Source: Haloarcula argentinensis DSM 12282 (GTDB taxonomy: Archaea > Halobacteriota > Halobacteria > Halobacteriales > Haloarculaceae). Taken from it: DNA of 64,000 nucleotides. The notes beneath the pieces are model-generated. The model was given only the letters and a program-made list of their open reading frames with translations, did no database searches and had not been told where the DNA came from. A program made the translations under genes and the position numbers. This document shows positions 45,201-53,099 of the stretch, piece by piece; positions within the stretch are counted from its first letter, which is position 1, and each line of letters begins with the position of its first letter. The stretch is taken from assembly GCA_000336895.1 (NCBI GenBank), contig AOLX01000014.1, positions 160,581 through 224,580 of the forward strand. The letters run 5' to 3'.

Positions 45201-45341
45201 ACTGATGAGACTGGTGAGGGCGGCGGCGCGGAGCCAGCCGCGAAAACGGTCGCAGCGTCTGGCCCGGGGTTCACCGTCCAGCTAGTGGCAATCGTGGTGG
45301 CACTACTCGCCGGCATCGCCCGACTCCGACGACGGGTGTAA
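42294..45341 (+). CDS. CARDB-repeat cell-surface protein with PGF-type C-terminal sorting signal
   Basis: 1015 aa. Signal peptide 1-33. CARDB-type beta domains follow (motifs of the form VENTGxxSGxxxxxxxVDG) with many N-glycosylation sequons. Residues about 49-98 recur almost unchanged at 344-393 because the DNA at 42441-42590 is repeated 885 bp further on. A Gly-rich linker (about 652-676) leads to an acidic and a second beta domain, and residues 890-985 form a last CARDB unit shared with the next gene. The C terminus (PGF at about 989, hydrophobic stretch, RLRRRV) is the PGF-CTERM signal for archaeosortase processing and lipid attachment. Probably an adhesin or S-layer-associated protein. 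Confidence 0.9.
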   Translation: MGKITGLWLSAMTLLMVVAVSTTPMFGPGVAAASNHETGTIGESDIRATDAGLIDERVNTAEMQTPQPEVWVTFENTGGTAGTVPITVEVGGREVTVIGPDEATVAPDESSNVTTAYVLETSDGGYIENGEHEVTVNGEPAGTLVVGEPNITVTDHSWNTTTVSEGGAVELTVSAENTGTVSGQRDIFTIVDGKSDGGVSFNLKPDESGTKKYVHTFDEAGAFEFGTAGETQTITVGEPPSFAVTERKLNRSTVNVGEAVEITATVTNTGDREGSFEVPFTVDGKTEVTREVTLDGGDSTTVSYIRSFDESGNRSISINGAAARSLTVEAENGGGAGPPNIKVRDAGLIDERVNTAEMQTPQPEVWVTFENTGGTTGTVPITVEVGGREVTVISSTEVTVEPGERNVTTTYVLETDDGGYIDDGEHDVTVNGDSAGTLVVGKPNITVTDHSWNRTTVTEGGAVELIVTAENTGAVSGQRDIFTYVDDRSVDAVSFSLGPGESGTDTYVHTFEQTGTRQFSVGDASKTITVEGENETEAATDEDGTGTETATDEQSARFEVRDAKLSNQSVETGDSVDVTATVENVGTESGNYTAALTESNQTLKSKTIGPIAGGETVTVTFSISFDNEGNRSLAIGNAATETLAVEAESSNDGGGGGSGGGGDGGGGGGGGGGGFDFDDDSDETDNGGGAEAPAISQSQIDNGITVQVTADAANSMVTQSLNRSGPSETAPAFTLSALSLNVTNESDGFNATMLGPHATPNDMTEVQEDGVRGYVTVTSGANASDISRATYTLRLNESALPTNGSMDSVRVFQYHNGSWSQLPSTANATNKSIQASSSNLSTIAVVSPVANASTPTTTASPSNTNASTPMPAELTVSNASLMADWVRTGFNTSARAAVENPTDETVEQTLTVTVDGDPVASRTVRLNAGEQTTVTMEFKAVDGAVAVNGVSAGDLRVGSDTAQSTGGSGTDETGEGGGAEPAAKTVAASGPGFTVQLVAIVVALLAGIARLRRRV
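42441..42590 (+). repeat. first copy of internal 885-bp-spaced duplication
   Basis: The DNA encoding residues 49-98 of the surface protein is nearly identical to 43326-43475, with only a handful of silent or conservative differences, while the sequence between the copies is diverged. Recent gene conversion or unequal exchange is likely. Confidence 0.8.
43326..43475 (+). repeat. second copy of internal 885-bp-spaced duplication
   Basis: Counterpart of 42441-42590 in the same gene (295 codons later). The similarity continues less strongly beyond both copies, showing an older repeat unit of about 295 residues. Confidence 0.8.
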
Positions 45342-45420
45342 GGCTCCAGTGGACAGGGACTTTCCGTCTCTCCGGTTTCAGCGTTGGAAGGACGACCTTA
45401 CCGACGGGTTGGCTGCTGCG

Positions 45421-45428
45421 TAACTAAT
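45421..45428 (+). promoter_or_regulatory. TATA box of the second surface-protein gene
   Basis: TAACTAAT lies 23-30 nt before ATG 45451 and repeats the octamer seen upstream of the first surface-protein gene. Similar promoters suggest co-regulation, though the sequence is short. Confidence 0.4.
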
Positions 45429-45450
45429 CGTTTACTCACGTATCCCCTGT

Positions 45451-46605
45451 ATGAGCGAGGCCAGAACACTCTGTACTGCCGTCGCTGTCGTTTTTGCCAC
45501 CACTGTGTTCGCATCCGTCTTCGCCGTCGGTGGCGTGGTCGCTTCCGACGCCGGTCCACAGAGCGAGTCAGACACCACAGCAAGCACACCCGGACCCATC
45601 GTTCCATCTGTTCTCGAACGCCACACAGGGACACTACTCGGGCAGGTCAACAAGACCGACACACAAGATGACGGTGAGCAGACCGAAGAAGAAACCGAGG
45701 AGACGGAGGAACCCACAGAAACTGAGGAAACAAAGGAACCGACTGAGACAGAGGAGCCGACCGAAACCGAAGAACCCACCGAAGCTCAGGAGACAGAAGA
45801 ACCGACCGAGACTGAAGAATCCACAGAAACTGCGGAAACCGAGGAGACAGAAGAACCGACCGAGACTGAAGAACCCACAGAAACTGCGGAAACCGAGGAG
45901 ACAGAAGAACCGACTGAAACGGATGAACCGACCGAGAACGGAATCCAAGAGGAAACCGACGCAGATGACGGCGCTGACCGAAACGATTCAGACAATTCAG
46001 ACGACCCAGACGACGACTCCGATAGCTCGAATGGGTCGGACGACGAGGAGAACACGACTACCCGGAACGAAACCGCGGGCGGCGGTGCGCTTGCTGACAA
46101 CACGACAGGTAACGAGAACGAAACCGTCGGGTTCGGGACGGAAACTGAAACGGGCACCGACGGGGCACCCACCCCCGGCGGACAGGAGAGCGCCGACATC
46201 CGGATTTCGGACGCGTCCCTGTCAGCTGACTGGGTCCGAGCCGGGTTCAATACGACTGTGCGAACGACAGTAACAAACACCCGTTCGCGGCCAGTCAACG
46301 AGACGCTGACTGTGACGGTCGACGGCGAACCCGTGGCAACGGATCGGGTGGTGCTTGACCCAGGGGAAGAGACGGTCGTCGAGACCGAGTTTGAGGCAGT
46401 CAACGGAACGGTGCGGGTCAACGGTGAGGCGGCGGGGTCGCTCAGAGTCGAAAACCAATCTGTTTCCGGAACTAACGGTGACGAACAGGCGACGACCGCG
46501 GCACAGGGACCGGGGTTCTCACTCCGGCAAGTGGGTGTCGGTATCGCAATACTCGCCGTCATCGGCTGGACGGGTCGGGGCTTTCGACGCCAGCGGGATC
46601 GCTGA
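45451..46605 (+). CDS. acidic-repeat surface protein with CARDB domain and PGF-type signal
   Basis: 384 aa. Signal peptide 1-31, a Glu/Thr/Pro stretch of EEPTETEEPTE units (about 77-165), an Asn/Asp-rich acidic region to about 245, one CARDB domain at about 249-337, and a PGF-CTERM tail from about 358 (GPGFSLRQ, TM, basic end). The CARDB unit is clearly homologous to residues 890-985 of the preceding protein (shared ADWVRxGFNT and LTVTVDGxPVA motifs), so the pair arose by duplication. Heavy O-glycosylation of the Thr/Pro stretch is likely. A 54-bp tandem repeat encodes part of it. Shadow ORFs on the other strand are rejected. Confidence 0.9.
   Translation: MSEARTLCTAVAVVFATTVFASVFAVGGVVASDAGPQSESDTTASTPGPIVPSVLERHTGTLLGQVNKTDTQDDGEQTEEETEETEEPTETEETKEPTETEEPTETEEPTEAQETEEPTETEESTETAETEETEEPTETEEPTETAETEETEEPTETDEPTENGIQEETDADDGADRNDSDNSDDPDDDSDSSNGSDDEENTTTRNETAGGGALADNTTGNENETVGFGTETETGTDGAPTPGGQESADIRISDASLSADWVRAGFNTTVRTTVTNTRSRPVNETLTVTVDGEPVATDRVVLDPGEETVVETEFEAVNGTVRVNGEAAGSLRVENQSVSGTNGDEQATTAAQGPGFSLRQVGVGIAILAVIGWTGRGFRRQRDR
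45787..45945 (+). repeat. 54-bp tandem repeat in the acidic-repeat region
   Basis: Bases 45787-45840, 45841-45894 and part of 45895-45945 are near copies (GAGGAGACAGAAGAACCGACC...). Each unit encodes 18 residues rich in Glu, Thr and Pro. Copy number is likely to vary between strains. Confidence 0.85.
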
Positions 46606-46676
46606 ATCGGACCACGGGCGGGCGGTCCGAACTGGTTGTGTGGTGGATTTTTACTCGTACCGCCCGACTGGCAAGT

Positions 46677-47711
46677 ATGTCTCGTAACCTCGCAGTCGTC
46701 GGTGCTGGTGGTGCCGGTGCGGCGGCAGCGTACGCGCTCCGCGACACGGACGTCGACGTAACAGTGTTCGAGAAGAGCCGTGGTGTCTGCGGGCGCGCCG
46801 CGACCCGGCGGCACGGCGACTGCACGTATGAGTACGGGGCGAACTATCTCAAGGCCGACGACGACCGCGTGACCGAACTGGTCACAGAGTCCCTCCCGAC
46901 CGAGGGACTCGTCGATATCGAGGAACCGGTGTACGCGTTCGACAGGACGGGCAAGATCGACGCCGGCCGGGACGCCGACGAACACAAGTGGACCTACGAG
47001 GCGGGGATTACGCAGGTTGCAAAGCGGCTGTTCAACGAGACGGACGCCGAGGTAGAGAACGGCGTGCGGGTCGAGCGTCTGGAGCGACAGCAGGACGGGT
47101 GGCTGCTTCAGGACGACGATGGAGCGGACCTGGGACACTTCGACGCCGCGCTGTTGACACCGCCGGCCCCGCAGACGGCTGACCTGCTGGGGCAGTCGCG
47201 GTGGGACCACGACGACTGCCGGGAACTTCGGCAGGAGATTGCTTCGGTCCCCTACCGAACGGTCATCGCCGGGGTGTTGCACTACCCCTTCGAACTCGAC
47301 GTGCCGTGGTACGCCGCGGTCAACAGCGACAAGGACCACGACATCGGCTGGATCGGCCGCGAAGAGTGTAAAGACGGCCACGTTCCCGACGGCGAGTCCC
47401 TGCTGCTGGTCCAGATGAACGAGCCGTGGTCGATTGCGAACTACGACGAACACCCCGACACGCTCATTGACGACATCGCAGCACGGACGGCGCGACTGCT
47501 GGACGACGACCGGCTGGCCGACCCCGACTGGACCGACCACCAGCACTGGCGCTACTCTCAGCCCGAGGGCGAGGTCGACCACGACCTGCTGTCGTGTGCG
47601 GCCGAGCACGACCTGCACTTCGCCGGCGACTGGGTGGCTGGCGAGGGGCGACTCCACGCGGCGCTACGGAACGGACTGGAGACGGGCGAGGCAATCGCCG
47701 ACAGCGGGTAA
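46677..47711 (+). CDS. FAD-dependent amine oxidase/NAD(P)-binding oxidoreductase (renalase-like)
   Basis: 344 aa. The N-terminal dinucleotide motif is VGAGGAGAAAAYAL (about 8-21) with FEKSRGVCGRAATRR (about 34-48), characteristic of renalase/phytoene-desaturase-like flavoproteins, and the C-terminal FAD motif is LHFAGDWVAGEGRLHAALRNGLETGEAIA (about 310-339). Probably oxidises a small substrate. Start at ATG 46677 because the upstream part does not fit the family. Ends 36 nt before rqcH. Confidence 0.88.
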   Translation: MSRNLAVVGAGGAGAAAAYALRDTDVDVTVFEKSRGVCGRAATRRHGDCTYEYGANYLKADDDRVTELVTESLPTEGLVDIEEPVYAFDRTGKIDAGRDADEHKWTYEAGITQVAKRLFNETDAEVENGVRVERLERQQDGWLLQDDDGADLGHFDAALLTPPAPQTADLLGQSRWDHDDCRELRQEIASVPYRTVIAGVLHYPFELDVPWYAAVNSDKDHDIGWIGREECKDGHVPDGESLLLVQMNEPWSIANYDEHPDTLIDDIAARTARLLDDDRLADPDWTDHQHWRYSQPEGEVDHDLLSCAAEHDLHFAGDWVAGEGRLHAALRNGLETGEAIADSG

Positions 47712-47747
47712 CGGAACGCCTTTGGGTGCCCGCCGACAGCCACCGAC

Positions 47748-49901
47748 ATGGACCACAAGCGGGAACTGACGAGCGTCGACCTCGCCGCTCTGGAGGGCGA
47801 ACTCGCCGGCTACGAGGGCGCGAAGCTCGACAAGGCGTACCTCTACCCCGAGGACGACCTCGTCAGACTGAAGCTCCGGGACTTCGACCGCGGGCGCGTC
47901 GAGTTCCTCATCGAGGTCGGTGATGTCAAGCGCGCCCACGTTGCCGACCAGAGCCACGTCCCCGACGCGCCGGGCCGGCCGCCGGACTTCGCGATGATGC
48001 TCCGGAACCGGCTGTCGGGCGCTGACCTCGTCCGCGTCGAACAGTTCGAGTTCGACCGCATCATCGAACTGGAGTTCGACCGCGAGGACGCGTCGACGAC
48101 TATCGTTGCAGAACTGTTCGGCGACGGAAACGTCGCCGTGTTGGACGAATACGGCGAGGTCATCGACTGTCTTGAAACGGTTCGGCTCAAATCACGGACC
48201 GTCGCGCCGGGGACGCCCTACGAGTTCCCGTCGGCGCGGTTCAATCCGATGACCGTCGATTACGACGGCTTCGTCGCTCGCATCAAGGAATCCGACGCCG
48301 ACCTCGTCCGGACGCTGGCGACACAACTGAACTTCGGCGGTCTCTACGGCGAGGAGCTGTGTACCCGCGCCGGCATCGACTACAACGTCGCCGTCGACGA
48401 CCTCGACGAATCCGATTTCGAGCGGCTGTACGAACTCATCGACGAGATGGGGACGCGCCTGCGTGAGGGGAACGTCGACCCGCGGGTGTACTACGAAACG
48501 CTCGACGACGGTGACGGTGCAGGCAACGGGGAATCCGGCGATGACCCGGACCGCCGGCGCGTCGACGTGACCCCGATTCCGCTGTCGGAGTACGAGGGAC
48601 TCTACAGCGAATCCTTCACGGAGTTCAACTCCGCGCTGGACGACTACTTCTTCAATTTCCAGCGGGAGGAGGAAGTCGAGGGCGGCGAGACACAGCGCCC
48701 GGACTTCGAGGTAGAGATAGAGAAACAGAAACGCATCATCCAGCAGCAGGAGCAGGCTATCGAGGACTTCGAAGCCGACGCCGAGGTCGAACGGGAGAAG
48801 GCCGAGCTGCTGTACGCCAACTACGACCTCGTCGACGACGTGCTCTCGACGGTCCGGGCCGCCCGCGAGGACGACGTGTCCTGGGACGACATCGAGGCGA
48901 AGTTCGACGAGGGAGCCGACCGCGGCATCGCGGCCGCCGAGGCGGTCGTCTCGCTGGACGGGAGCGAGGGGACGGTGACCCTCGATATCGGCGGGACGCG
49001 CGTCACGGTGGACGCCTTCACCGGCGTCGAGAAGAACGCCGACGAACTGTACAAAGAGGCCAAACGTATCGAGGAAAAGAAGGAGGGAGCGCTTGCTGCC
49101 ATCGAGAACACCCGTGAAGATCTCGAAGCGGTCAAAGAGCGGCGGGACGAGTGGGAAGCCGACGACGGCGAAGACGAGGTTGCGGAAGACGAGGGCGAGG
49201 ACGAACCGACGGACTGGCTCTCGATGCAGTCCATCCCGACCCGGTCGACCGAGCGCTGGTACGAGCAGTTCCGCTGGTTCCACACCTCGGACGGCTTCCT
49301 CGTCATCGGCGGTCGTGACGCCGACGACAACGAAGAACTCGTCCAGAAGTATCTGGAGGGTGGTGACAAGTTCTTCCACGCGCAGGCTCATGGTGGTCCG
49401 GTCACGGTACTCAAAGCAACTGGCCCCAGTGAGCCGTCCAAGAAAGTGGACTTCCCGCAGTCCTCCCTAGACCAGGCCGCGCAGTTCGCGGTTTCGTATT
49501 CCTCGGTCTGGAAGGACGGGAAGTTCGCAGGCGATGTGTACATGGTCGACCCCGATCAGGTGTCGAAAACGCCGGAAAGCGGCGAGTATCTGGAGAAGGG
49601 CGGCTTCGCCATCCGCGGCGACCGAACGTACTTCGAGTCCACGCCGGTCGGCGTCGCGGTCGGTATCACCTGCGACGACGAGACGCGGGTCATCGGTGGT
49701 CCATCCGAAGCCATCGAGGGCCAGGCCGCGACCAGCATCACCGTCGAACCGGGACAGTTCGCCCAGAACGATATCGCCAAGCGTCTCTACCGCGAGTTCA
49801 AGGAGCGGTTCGCCGACGAGACGTTCGTTCGCAAGGTCGCCAGCCCGGACCAGATTCAGGAGTTCCTGCCGCCCGGCGGCAGCCGAATGTCCGAGGACTG
49901 A
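47748..49901 (+). CDS. rqcH: ribosome rescue factor RqcH (NEMF/Rqc2 homolog)
   Basis: 717 aa. N-terminal NFACT-N domain starts MDHKRELTSVDLAALEGEL, a coiled-coil rod follows (about 325-365 and 430-470, long Glu/Arg/Lys stretches), then the NFACT-R domain with RWYEQFRWFHTSDGFLVIGGRDA (about 505-527). Binds 50S subunits carrying stalled peptidyl-tRNA and, in bacteria and archaea, directs C-terminal tail addition. Pelota, which splits stalled ribosomes, is encoded about 2 kb downstream. A large opposite-strand ORF here is a codon-bias shadow. Confidence 0.95.
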   Translation: MDHKRELTSVDLAALEGELAGYEGAKLDKAYLYPEDDLVRLKLRDFDRGRVEFLIEVGDVKRAHVADQSHVPDAPGRPPDFAMMLRNRLSGADLVRVEQFEFDRIIELEFDREDASTTIVAELFGDGNVAVLDEYGEVIDCLETVRLKSRTVAPGTPYEFPSARFNPMTVDYDGFVARIKESDADLVRTLATQLNFGGLYGEELCTRAGIDYNVAVDDLDESDFERLYELIDEMGTRLREGNVDPRVYYETLDDGDGAGNGESGDDPDRRRVDVTPIPLSEYEGLYSESFTEFNSALDDYFFNFQREEEVEGGETQRPDFEVEIEKQKRIIQQQEQAIEDFEADAEVEREKAELLYANYDLVDDVLSTVRAAREDDVSWDDIEAKFDEGADRGIAAAEAVVSLDGSEGTVTLDIGGTRVTVDAFTGVEKNADELYKEAKRIEEKKEGALAAIENTREDLEAVKERRDEWEADDGEDEVAEDEGEDEPTDWLSMQSIPTRSTERWYEQFRWFHTSDGFLVIGGRDADDNEELVQKYLEGGDKFFHAQAHGGPVTVLKATGPSEPSKKVDFPQSSLDQAAQFAVSYSSVWKDGKFAGDVYMVDPDQVSKTPESGEYLEKGGFAIRGDRTYFESTPVGVAVGITCDDETRVIGGPSEAIEGQAATSITVEPGQFAQNDIAKRLYREFKERFADETFVRKVASPDQIQEFLPPGGSRMSED

Positions 49902-49946
49902 CCATGTTGGAGCAGAGAGAACGCCGCGCCGGAGGTGGCCGACTGC

Positions 49947-50975
49947 ATGAGTGACCTCGGGAAAATCGACCGCGAGGTGTTCGATAGCGTCATCTATCCC
50001 GAACTGGGCGCGGACCGAGCGGACGTGACGCTAGGGCCGACTCACGGCATTGACTTCGGCGTCATCGACGTTGGCGGCGACGCCCTCATCACAGCCACCG
50101 ACCCGCTGTCAGTCCTCCCCGATTTGGGGTTCGAGCGGGCCGGTCGATTTGCACTCGACGTGGTACTGGCTGACGTTGCCGTCTCAGGCATCCCGCCGTC
50201 GCACCTCTCTGTGACGTTCACCCTCCCGCCCGAGATGACCGACGACGAACTGGCGGCGATGTGGCACGGCTTCGCTGGACGGGCCGAAGATGCCGGCGTG
50301 AGCGTCGTCACCGGTCACACCGCCCGGTATTCGGGCGTCGACTACTCCTGGGTCGGTGGCGCAACGGTCCTTGGCGTCGGGTCCCACGGCGACATCGTCC
50401 GGCCGGACGGCGCGCGCCCGGGCGACAAACTGGTCGTCGGGACCGGCCCCGGTGCCGAAGTCACTGGGCTGTTTGCAAACCTCTTCCCGGAGCAAATCGG
50501 CCTCTCTCCTGACCGAATCGCTACCGCCCAGGAGCGACTGGCCGACACCGCGCTCGTCGAGGATGCCATGGCCGCGACTACCGCCGGAAACGTGACCGCG
50601 ATGCACGACGCCACCGAGGGCGGGATCACCGGCGCGCTCATCGAGATGGCCGACGGTGCGGGCGTCCGGTTCGACGTGGACAGCGCGGCGATGCCAGTCG
50701 CTGACGGCGTCACGGACCTCTGTGACGCGCTCGATATCGACCCCTGGCACGTCAGTAGTTGCGGAACGCTCCTGGCCGCCGTTGACCCTGCGAACGCTGA
50801 TGACGTTGTCGACGCGCTCCGGGACCGCGGGACGCCAGCAGCCGTCGTCGGCGAGGTGACCGACGGTTCAGGACTGTACGTCGATGGCACTCGGCAGTCA
50901 CATCCCGGCGCCGACCCCTCGTGGGAAGCGTTCGCGGAGTTACAGGCGGCTGCCGACGGCGAAACCGACACGTAG
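49947..50975 (+). CDS. AIR synthase/HypE-like family protein
   Basis: 342 aa. AIR-synthase-related N-terminal domain and C-terminal domain, as in PurM, HypE, ThiL and SelD. An Asp metal motif LADVAVSGIPPSH (about 76), GGATVLG near 140, and HDATEGGITGALIEMADGAG (about 218). Residues 50-55 (GDALIT) are part of the ATP-binding region. Function is not fixed: HypE-like and ThiL-like members look alike, and no hyp or thi genes are adjacent. Start ATG 49947 has GGAGGT 10 nt upstream. Confidence 0.88.
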   Translation: MSDLGKIDREVFDSVIYPELGADRADVTLGPTHGIDFGVIDVGGDALITATDPLSVLPDLGFERAGRFALDVVLADVAVSGIPPSHLSVTFTLPPEMTDDELAAMWHGFAGRAEDAGVSVVTGHTARYSGVDYSWVGGATVLGVGSHGDIVRPDGARPGDKLVVGTGPGAEVTGLFANLFPEQIGLSPDRIATAQERLADTALVEDAMAATTAGNVTAMHDATEGGITGALIEMADGAGVRFDVDSAAMPVADGVTDLCDALDIDPWHVSSCGTLLAAVDPANADDVVDALRDRGTPAAVVGEVTDGSGLYVDGTRQSHPGADPSWEAFAELQAAADGETDT

Positions 50976-51125
50976 TGACACTGAGAGCTGTTCGGCTACA
51001 CCTGACAGCACGGCACACGTACTGCTATATATGATTGTAAGCTGTATTATAGCTTGATGTGACACCTCGTCGCGACTGACGTGGCAGCGGCCACGCCGGC
51101 CAGGCTGATGTCACGGAGTACCATC

Positions 51126-51827
51126 ATGTTCCAAGAAGCACTATCGTATCCGCGGGACAGCGACAGCGCAGTGAAAACTATCGCCATCGGGGGCATGTTG
51201 CTGCTCCTGAGTTTCCTCGTCGTGCCGGTGTTTTTGATCCTCGGCTACATCGTCCGGACGCTCCGGTCGGTGCTGGACGGCGAAGCCGAACCGCCGGTGT
51301 TCGACGACTGGGGCGATCTGGGTATGGACGGTCTGAAAGTGTTCGCTATTGGATTCGCCTACTCACTCATCCCGGCGGCCATCGCTCTCGTAGCGGTGTT
51401 CGCAAGCGGCGCGACGCTGGGTCTGGGCGGCAACGGCGCCGGAAGCGGACTGGCCGTCGGCCTCATCGCCCTCGTCGCCACCCTCGCGATGACCGTCCTT
51501 TCGCTTGCCATCGCGTATGTGCTTCCGGCTGCAATCGTTGCGTACGTCCGGACAGACAGCATTGCAGCGGCGTTCGCACCTGCTGAACTCCGCCGGCTTG
51601 CGTTCAGTCGGACCTACGCCACCGGCTGGCTGGTCGCGTTCGGTATCAGCTTGCTCGCCGGTGTCGTCATCGGCGTCCTGAACGCTGTTGTCATCGGTGC
51701 GGTGCTGGCCCCCTTCATGACGTTCTACGCGAACGTGGCAGGGACCTACGCTATCGGAACTGCTGTGAGAGATATGCCCGCGACTGACGCCGGCGATGAG
51801 ACGCCCGCGACAGGCTCGGTTGCCTGA
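51126..51827 (+). CDS. DUF4013 family membrane protein
   Basis: 233 aa with five to six TMs, starting MFQEALSYPRDSDSAVKTI, the classic DUF4013 opening, with PPVFDDWGDL after TM1 (about 58-67). Start at ATG 51126, with GGAG 8 nt upstream; an earlier GTG would add 15 residues. Unknown function, common in archaea and actinobacteria. Confidence 0.88.
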   Translation: MFQEALSYPRDSDSAVKTIAIGGMLLLLSFLVVPVFLILGYIVRTLRSVLDGEAEPPVFDDWGDLGMDGLKVFAIGFAYSLIPAAIALVAVFASGATLGLGGNGAGSGLAVGLIALVATLAMTVLSLAIAYVLPAAIVAYVRTDSIAAAFAPAELRRLAFSRTYATGWLVAFGISLLAGVVIGVLNAVVIGAVLAPFMTFYANVAGTYAIGTAVRDMPATDAGDETPATGSVA

Positions 51828-51912
51828 TCGACACAGTACGCCGATGCAGTGTTTCACCGTCCCGGCGAATCGAATGGCAGAACACTTGTGTCCATGAAGC
51901 GGACGCTTCAGT

Positions 51913-52980
51913 ATGCAAATACAGAGTCAGGAGACCACCGCGGAAGGGGCAGAACGCATCGAGGTGGTCCCCGAGACCCTTGATGACCTCTGGCATCTCT
52001 CGTATGTCATCGAGCCGGGGGACCTCGTCTCCGGCGACACGACGCGGCGCATCCAGCGTAACGACGACAACCTCCGGGACAAGGGCGGCGAGCGCGAGCC
52101 GATGTGGATTCAGATCGAAGTCACCGACGTGGAGTTCGCGAAGTTCGCAAATCGTCTTCGCGTCGGCGGCGAAATCGTCGACTGCTCCCGCGAGGACCAG
52201 CTGGGCTTTCACCACACGCTCAACGTTGAGGAACACACCGAACTCACCGTTGAGAAGCACCTCAAGCCCGATCAGACCGACCGGCTTGAGGAGGCCGTCG
52301 AAGCGACGGAGAACCCCGACGTGGCGATTGCGACCGTGGAGGAAGGCGAAGCACACGTTCACACCGTCGCCCAGTACGGCACCGAGGAACGGGCGACCAT
52401 CACCTCAACGACCGGGAAAGGGGAGTATGCCCGTCCGCGCAAGGAACTGTTCGACGAACTGGCGTCAGTCCTCAAACGGCAGGACGTCGACGCCTATATC
52501 CTCGCCGGCCCCGGCTTCACCAAGCAGGACGCGCTGGACCACTTTCAGGATGAGATTCCCGATGTTGCCGAACAGATTACCGTCGTAGACACATCCGCTG
52601 TCGGCGACCGCGGGGTCCACGAAGTGCTCAAACGCGGCGCTGTCGAGGACGTTCAACAGCAGACCCGCATCGCTGAGGAGGCCGACTACATCGACGAACT
52701 GATGGAGCGCATCGGCTCAGGGTCGGAGGTGGCCTATGGCCCAGAGGAAGTCGCCAAGGCGGCCGACTACGGCGCTATCGAGACGCTGCTCGTGCTCGAT
52801 GAGCGACTCCGACTGGAGCGGGCCGGAGAGGGCGACTGGGATATCGACGTCGACCAGATCATCGAAACGACAGAACAGAAAGGCGGGGACGTGACCGTCT
52901 TCTCCGCGGAGTTCGCGCCGGGACAGCAACTCTCGAATCTCGGCGGCATCGCCGCGCTGCTGCGCTACCGACTCGACTGA
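51913..52980 (+). CDS. pelA: mRNA surveillance protein pelota
   Basis: 355 aa, full length (eRF1-like, three domains). Begins [29 protein letters not shown], domain 2 near 130-240, C-terminal domain with [13 protein letters not shown] (about 295). Pelota enters ribosomes stalled on mRNA and, with ABCE1 or aIF partners, splits them. RqcH lies about 2 kb upstream on the same strand. No GGQ peptide-release motif, as expected of pelota. Confidence 0.96.
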   Translation: MQIQSQETTAEGAERIEVVPETLDDLWHLSYVIEPGDLVSGDTTRRIQRNDDNLRDKGGEREPMWIQIEVTDVEFAKFANRLRVGGEIVDCSREDQLGFHHTLNVEEHTELTVEKHLKPDQTDRLEEAVEATENPDVAIATVEEGEAHVHTVAQYGTEERATITSTTGKGEYARPRKELFDELASVLKRQDVDAYILAGPGFTKQDALDHFQDEIPDVAEQITVVDTSAVGDRGVHEVLKRGAVEDVQQQTRIAEEADYIDELMERIGSGSEVAYGPEEVAKAADYGAIETLLVLDERLRLERAGEGDWDIDVDQIIETTEQKGGDVTVFSAEFAPGQQLSNLGGIAALLRYRLD

Positions 52981-53042
52981 GGCCGCATACTCACGCTACA
53001 TGTCTGTCATCTATTACGCCATCGGTGAGTCTCCCGAAACCG

Positions 53043-53048
53043 TTTTTT
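53043..53048 (+). terminator. T6 run after pelA
   Basis: A run of six T lies about 62 nt after the pelA stop and 52 nt before the kinase ATG, a plausible transcription end. Confidence 0.4.
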
Positions 53049-53099
53049 GCCGCGCTCTCCATTAGTACGTAGTTCCAATGTCTGCGAGGAGTCGGTGAT

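Noticed and set aside
45786..47657. 623-codon open frame on the minus strand across the surface protein and oxidoreductase genes
   Set aside because: It lies opposite two well-supported genes and its residues mirror their codon pattern (Ser/Val/Ser runs opposite the EEPTE repeat); long antisense frames are expected in GC-rich DNA.
48192..49391. 399-codon minus-strand frame opposite rqcH
   Set aside because: Same reason; the rqcH frame has clear domain motifs.
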